A DNA stretch of 60,118 bases, taken from assembly GCA_001179505.1 (NCBI GenBank), contig CDMY01000581.1, positions 169,994 to 230,111 of the forward strand. Reading direction: 5' to 3'. Origin of the DNA: Vitrella brassicaformis (Eukaryota; Sar; Vitrellaceae). Every line of letters begins with the position of its first letter. Within the stretch, counting starts at the first letter, position 1. A model generated the notes under the pieces. It was not told the DNA's origin and searched no databases. It worked only from the letters and a program-made list of their open reading frames with translations. This document shows positions 57,774-60,118 of this stretch, in pieces. Both the position numbers and the translations under genes were made by a program.

Positions 57774-58151
57774 CCAGCCACCGGGCTGGCCCTTGGTGCT
57801 TCTCCCTCCGTGTGATGTACAGGTAGCCCTGCAGATCTGATTCGCGCGGCGGGTCCGATACATGGATGGACACACATGTATGTATGTCGCTGTATGGCTA
57901 TAGATGCCAGTCAGTCATGTTTGCGAGCAGAGGTTGGTGCGTTAGCCATGCACGCGTGTGTCTGTTGTGTGGGCAGGTGGGGCTGGGTGTATTTATTGGG
58001 TGGCTGGCGGCTTGCGTGCGACACCGACGCAGCCAGCAAGCCGAAATGGACAATTTGACCGCTCTGACTTGGCGTCACATTGTCAGTCACATTGTGTGTA
58101 ATTCAATGCCCATTCAATGCCCCTTCTGGGCTGGTCCATCCATCCATCCAT
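57774..58151. other. Spacer between convergent genes, nothing seen
   Basis: About 380 bp between the stop codons of the SNF2 gene and the WD40 gene. Only short CCAT repeats near 58138-58150 are notable. Confidence 0.5.
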
Positions 58152-59363
58152 TCACTCATCGTCTCTGTGCATTGCAAACGTGTCAGCATAGAGGTCCCAC
58201 ACCCCAATTCTGCCACTCGCCCCGCCCGCAAAGAGCGTCCCATTCACAGGATGAAACACACAAGACGACACCGCACCCGACTCCAACGACACGTCAGCCA
58301 GGAGCTGCCGCGTTCTCACTTCATGTAGCTGTACATGCCCGTCCCAGCCCCCCGCAGCCACGATGGCGCCATCCCTCCGCACACAGATGCACCCGATCCC
58401 CAGCTTCTCGCTCACGCCACTCGGGAGGCCAGATCTGTCGCCTGAGGTGCCGGTGAGGGCGGGAAACCGCGAGAGCTCGGCTGCGTGGGCCATCTCGCCG
58501 GTGGCCTTGATTTTGATGACGCGCGTCTGGCCGTACTGGTTGGCCACCCAGCATTGGTTGAGGAAGCTCACGCCGCTGGTGACGGGCGATAGGCTGCTGG
58601 GGAAGGCCAATAAAGGGCTGTGCACGGGCTCCTTCGGCTGACGGACGTCCCACAGACACACCTGAGAGTCCTCATACGCAGCCAGGAAGGTGTGGTCCGC
58701 GCCGGTCTTGGGCGACGGCATCAGCGCCATGCAGCTGCCCTTGCCGCCCCGATGCTGCTCGTCTTCGCTGTGCTGCTGCTGCTGTTGCTGCTGTGGCCTC
58801 GTGAACGTGATTGCCGGGGCGTCCATCGAGCAGTGCCATTCCTGTGCCGCGGGCAACCTGCTCCTTAGATCATAGAGGCCGACGCTGCCCACCTCCGCTA
58901 CAGGCGACAAGACTGACGGCAGGCCGGCCGTGCCGTCCATCTCCCCAGAGAGCGGTACTGCCTGGGTGAAGGTGATGGCGTTCGTGACGACAGACAGAAG
59001 GCACTTGTGGCTCTCCAGGTCCCATAGCTTCAGCTGCCCCTCGCGGCCCTGTGTTAAGAGGGTGCTGCTGCCGGCCAGGTGATGGGCTGAGAGAGCCGCC
59101 ACAGGTGATGCCTTGATGGTCCAGTCCACTCGCCATTCGCCGAGGTCCCATCCATGCACGCGGCCATCCCCAGTGGCGGACAGCAGCTGCGACCTCGCGA
59201 ACGATAGATGGAAGACTCTCGCTGTCTGGCCACGGAGGACAAAAAGCGGCAGAGGCGAATGCCTCGCTGTTTCGCCTTGTGGCTGATCTGCATCCAAGTC
59301 ACTGACTGGGATTGTGCATTCACTCCAGCGTGTTGTTGTGTGGGAGAGCTCTGTCGTCGCCAT
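58152..59363 (-). CDS. WD40 protein, GNB1L / ASA1 (ASTRA-associated) like
   Basis: A single exon with ATG at 59363-59361 (MATTELSHTTTRWSECTIPV) and TGA 58154-58152. The frame is open upstream but has no ATG there. WD-type repeats include LFVLRGQTARVFHLSF followed by LLSATGDGRVHGWDLGEWRV, LLTQGREGQLKLWDLESHKC, SVGLYDLRSR, FLAAYEDSQVCLWDVRQP, IVAAGGWDGHVQLHEVRTRQ and the terminal LFAGGASGRIGVWDLY. A polyQ run at about 58770-58790 sits in a loop. The opening RGQTARVFHL-type repeat and the closing GGASGRIGVWDLY are typical of the GNB1L/ASA1 family, which works with the TTT/R2TP chaperone system in PIKK maturation or in the ASTRA complex. The assignment rests on pattern memory; a generic seven-bladed WD40 protein is the fallback. 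It is intronless. Confidence 0.72.
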   Translation of the reverse strand: MATTELSHTTTRWSECTIPVSDLDADQPQGETARHSPLPLFVLRGQTARVFHLSFARSQLLSATGDGRVHGWDLGEWRVDWTIKASPVAALSAHHLAGSSTLLTQGREGQLKLWDLESHKCLLSVVTNAITFTQAVPLSGEMDGTAGLPSVLSPVAEVGSVGLYDLRSRLPAAQEWHCSMDAPAITFTRPQQQQQQQHSEDEQHRGGKGSCMALMPSPKTGADHTFLAAYEDSQVCLWDVRQPKEPVHSPLLAFPSSLSPVTSGVSFLNQCWVANQYGQTRVIKIKATGEMAHAAELSRFPALTGTSGDRSGLPSGVSEKLGIGCICVRRDGAIVAAGGWDGHVQLHEVRTRQLLADVSLESGAVSSCVFHPVNGTLFAGGASGRIGVWDLYADTFAMHRDDE

Positions 59364-59385
59364 CGAGAAATCGGTTTCGATGGCT

Positions 59386-59420
59386 TCGGGTTTGGGTTTA
59401 TGGGCTAGGGTTAAAACCCT
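59386..59420. promoter_or_regulatory. Telomere-like motif with inverted arms, upstream of WD40 gene
   Basis: G-rich telomere-type units (TTTGGGTTTA, GGGCTAGGGTT) run directly into a C-rich unit: AGGGTT-AA-AACCCT is an inverted repeat at about 59407-59420. It lies just upstream of the minus-strand ATG at 59363, in the divergent promoter. Confidence 0.5.
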
Positions 59421-59574
59421 GTACTTGTCCCAATGCCGCCCGCGGCCTAATGAATTAGGGCCGACGGCGCCGTTAACCGGAAGCCGTCGGCGTAGGACAT
59501 AAAATACATCTCGACGTGAGATGGTAGAGTTTCGGGAAGAAAAAAAACTAGTAGTTCCGAGCTCATAACCTTTC

Positions 59575-59615
59575 AAACCCTAGGGGCTCGTAACCTCACA
59601 CCCTAACCCTAAACC
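59575..59615. promoter_or_regulatory. Telo-box-like motifs AAACCCTAG and CCCTAACCCTAAACC
   Basis: AAACCCTAG at 59575-59583 and CCCTAACCCTAAACC at 59601-59615, upstream of a possible plus-strand gene and within the divergent region with the WD40 gene. AAACCCTA boxes are known promoter elements in plants; the role here is inference. Confidence 0.5.
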
Positions 59616-59772
59616 TTTTTGCGAGCTAAGCTTGCGATTGGAATGAATGCTCTGAGTCGTTGTTCGTTGGAAGATTAGAGGAGAATGTGGAGCGCGACCC
59701 ATACGGCATGCACTCGGCGCTCAGAGGAGTGATCGTCTGAGCCTCTCGTGCTCCCTCGGCGGTTTCATCTTC

Positions 59773-60118
59773 ATGTCTGGCGCTGGCTCACCGCCGACAG
59801 ACAACAGTTTCCCATCGAGTGGTACAGAAGCACCGCACACAACCGACAATCAGTCATTGTGCTTGACTCGCTCTCGCTCACAGAGGTCTCATCTGCTGTG
59901 CTGTGCTTTCCTGTGGGCCGTGTTGGCATTCAGTTGGTGTGCTGGGCTGTGCCCCGACGTGCCGACGACGACGCGGATCAGCATGACGTCACCGCCGAGC
60001 CAGCCAAGGTTGTGGATGTCAGCGACCCGCAAACCTATCAGGACCTCGCGACGCCCATGCCGGAGACCAGACAGGAGAACGCCACCCTCTACTTATTCAG
60101 ATCCAGGCTGTAGTATGC
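59773..60118 (+). CDS. Uncertain ORF with signal-anchor-like segment, runs off the window
   Basis: ATG 59773 (MSGAGSPPTDNSFPSSG) opens a frame with no stop to the end of the window. After about 40 polar residues comes a hydrophobic stretch (HLLCCAFLWAVLAFSWCAGL, about 59893-59952), as in a type II membrane protein, then a basic Arg/Pro/Ser region. The competing frame, open from a GTG at 59748 to TAG 60111-60113, has a more ordinary composition (VVDVSDPQTYQDLATPMPET), so which frame is coding is unclear. No family recognised. Confidence 0.35.
   Translation, partial: MSGAGSPPTDNSFPSSGTEAPHTTDNQSLCLTRSRSQRSHLLCCAFLWAVLAFSWCAGLCPDVPTTTRISMTSPPSQPRLWMSATRKPIRTSRRPCRRPDRRTPPSTYSDPGCSM

Noticed and set aside
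59748-60113. GTG-initiated 121-codon frame at the window end as a definite gene
   Set aside because: It has no ATG, and a competing ATG frame is open to the edge. Kept only as an alternative under the uncertain ORF at 59773.

Overview
This is a eukaryotic nuclear contig, not a bacterial or viral one. Genes are split by many short GT-AG (a few GC-AG) introns, and intergenic DNA is full of tetranucleotide and (CA)/(TG) tracts. Two runs of exactly 300 N (23685-23984 and 42362-42661) mark scaffold gaps. GC-rich coding sequence, low-complexity-rich proteins, a gene with a signal-peptide-plus-transit-peptide leader (20751-21519) and plant/alveolate-type telomere-like motifs (AAACCCTA) suggest an alga with a complex plastid. 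A chromerid alveolate such as Vitrella is my best guess; this is inference from style, not from a database match.

Layout. Sixteen genes plus one gene fragment are supported. Outside one disturbed block they alternate strand almost perfectly, giving six head-to-head pairs. In order: an unrecognised intronless ORF (+, 16-1599); an unrecognised multi-exon helical protein (-, 2284-6696) head-to-head with a SERAC1-like lipase (+, 6819-12811); 1.3 kb of microsatellite-rich spacer; a coiled-coil low-complexity protein (-, 14109-17389) head-to-head with a ZNF598/Hel2-type RING ligase (+, 17691-20485); a probably plastid SRPBCC/cyclase-like protein (-, 20751-21519) head-to-head with a ZNF830-like protein (+, 21657-23427).

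The block 22996-33828 breaks the pattern. A segment of about 0.7 kb (the 3' end of the ZNF830-like gene plus the start of the next gene) occurs twice, at 22996-23684 and 31118-31820. Between the copies lie a gap, a 5'-truncated xanthine dehydrogenase/aldehyde oxidase gene, a 199-bp perfect tandem duplication, and a chimeric gene that joins a paralogous N-terminus to the duplicated ZNF830-like C-terminus.

The rest: a secreted M16 (insulysin-like) metallopeptidase (-, 34153-40225) head-to-head with the TFIIH p52/Tfb2 subunit (+, 40340-43955, second gap inside); a RING-H2 protein with SUMO-interacting-like motifs (-, 44639-47395) head-to-head with a 10-kb multi-PHD SNF2 remodeller (+, 47766-57773); a GNB1L/ASA1-like WD40 protein (-, 58152-59363) head-to-head with an uncertain membrane-anchored ORF running off the window. 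Several products act in the nucleus or in protein quality control (ZNF598, p52, RING/SIM protein, SNF2 protein, GNB1L-like). Co-location in a eukaryote is weak evidence of joint function. The shared physical feature is the short divergent promoter, three of which carry telomere-like motifs.
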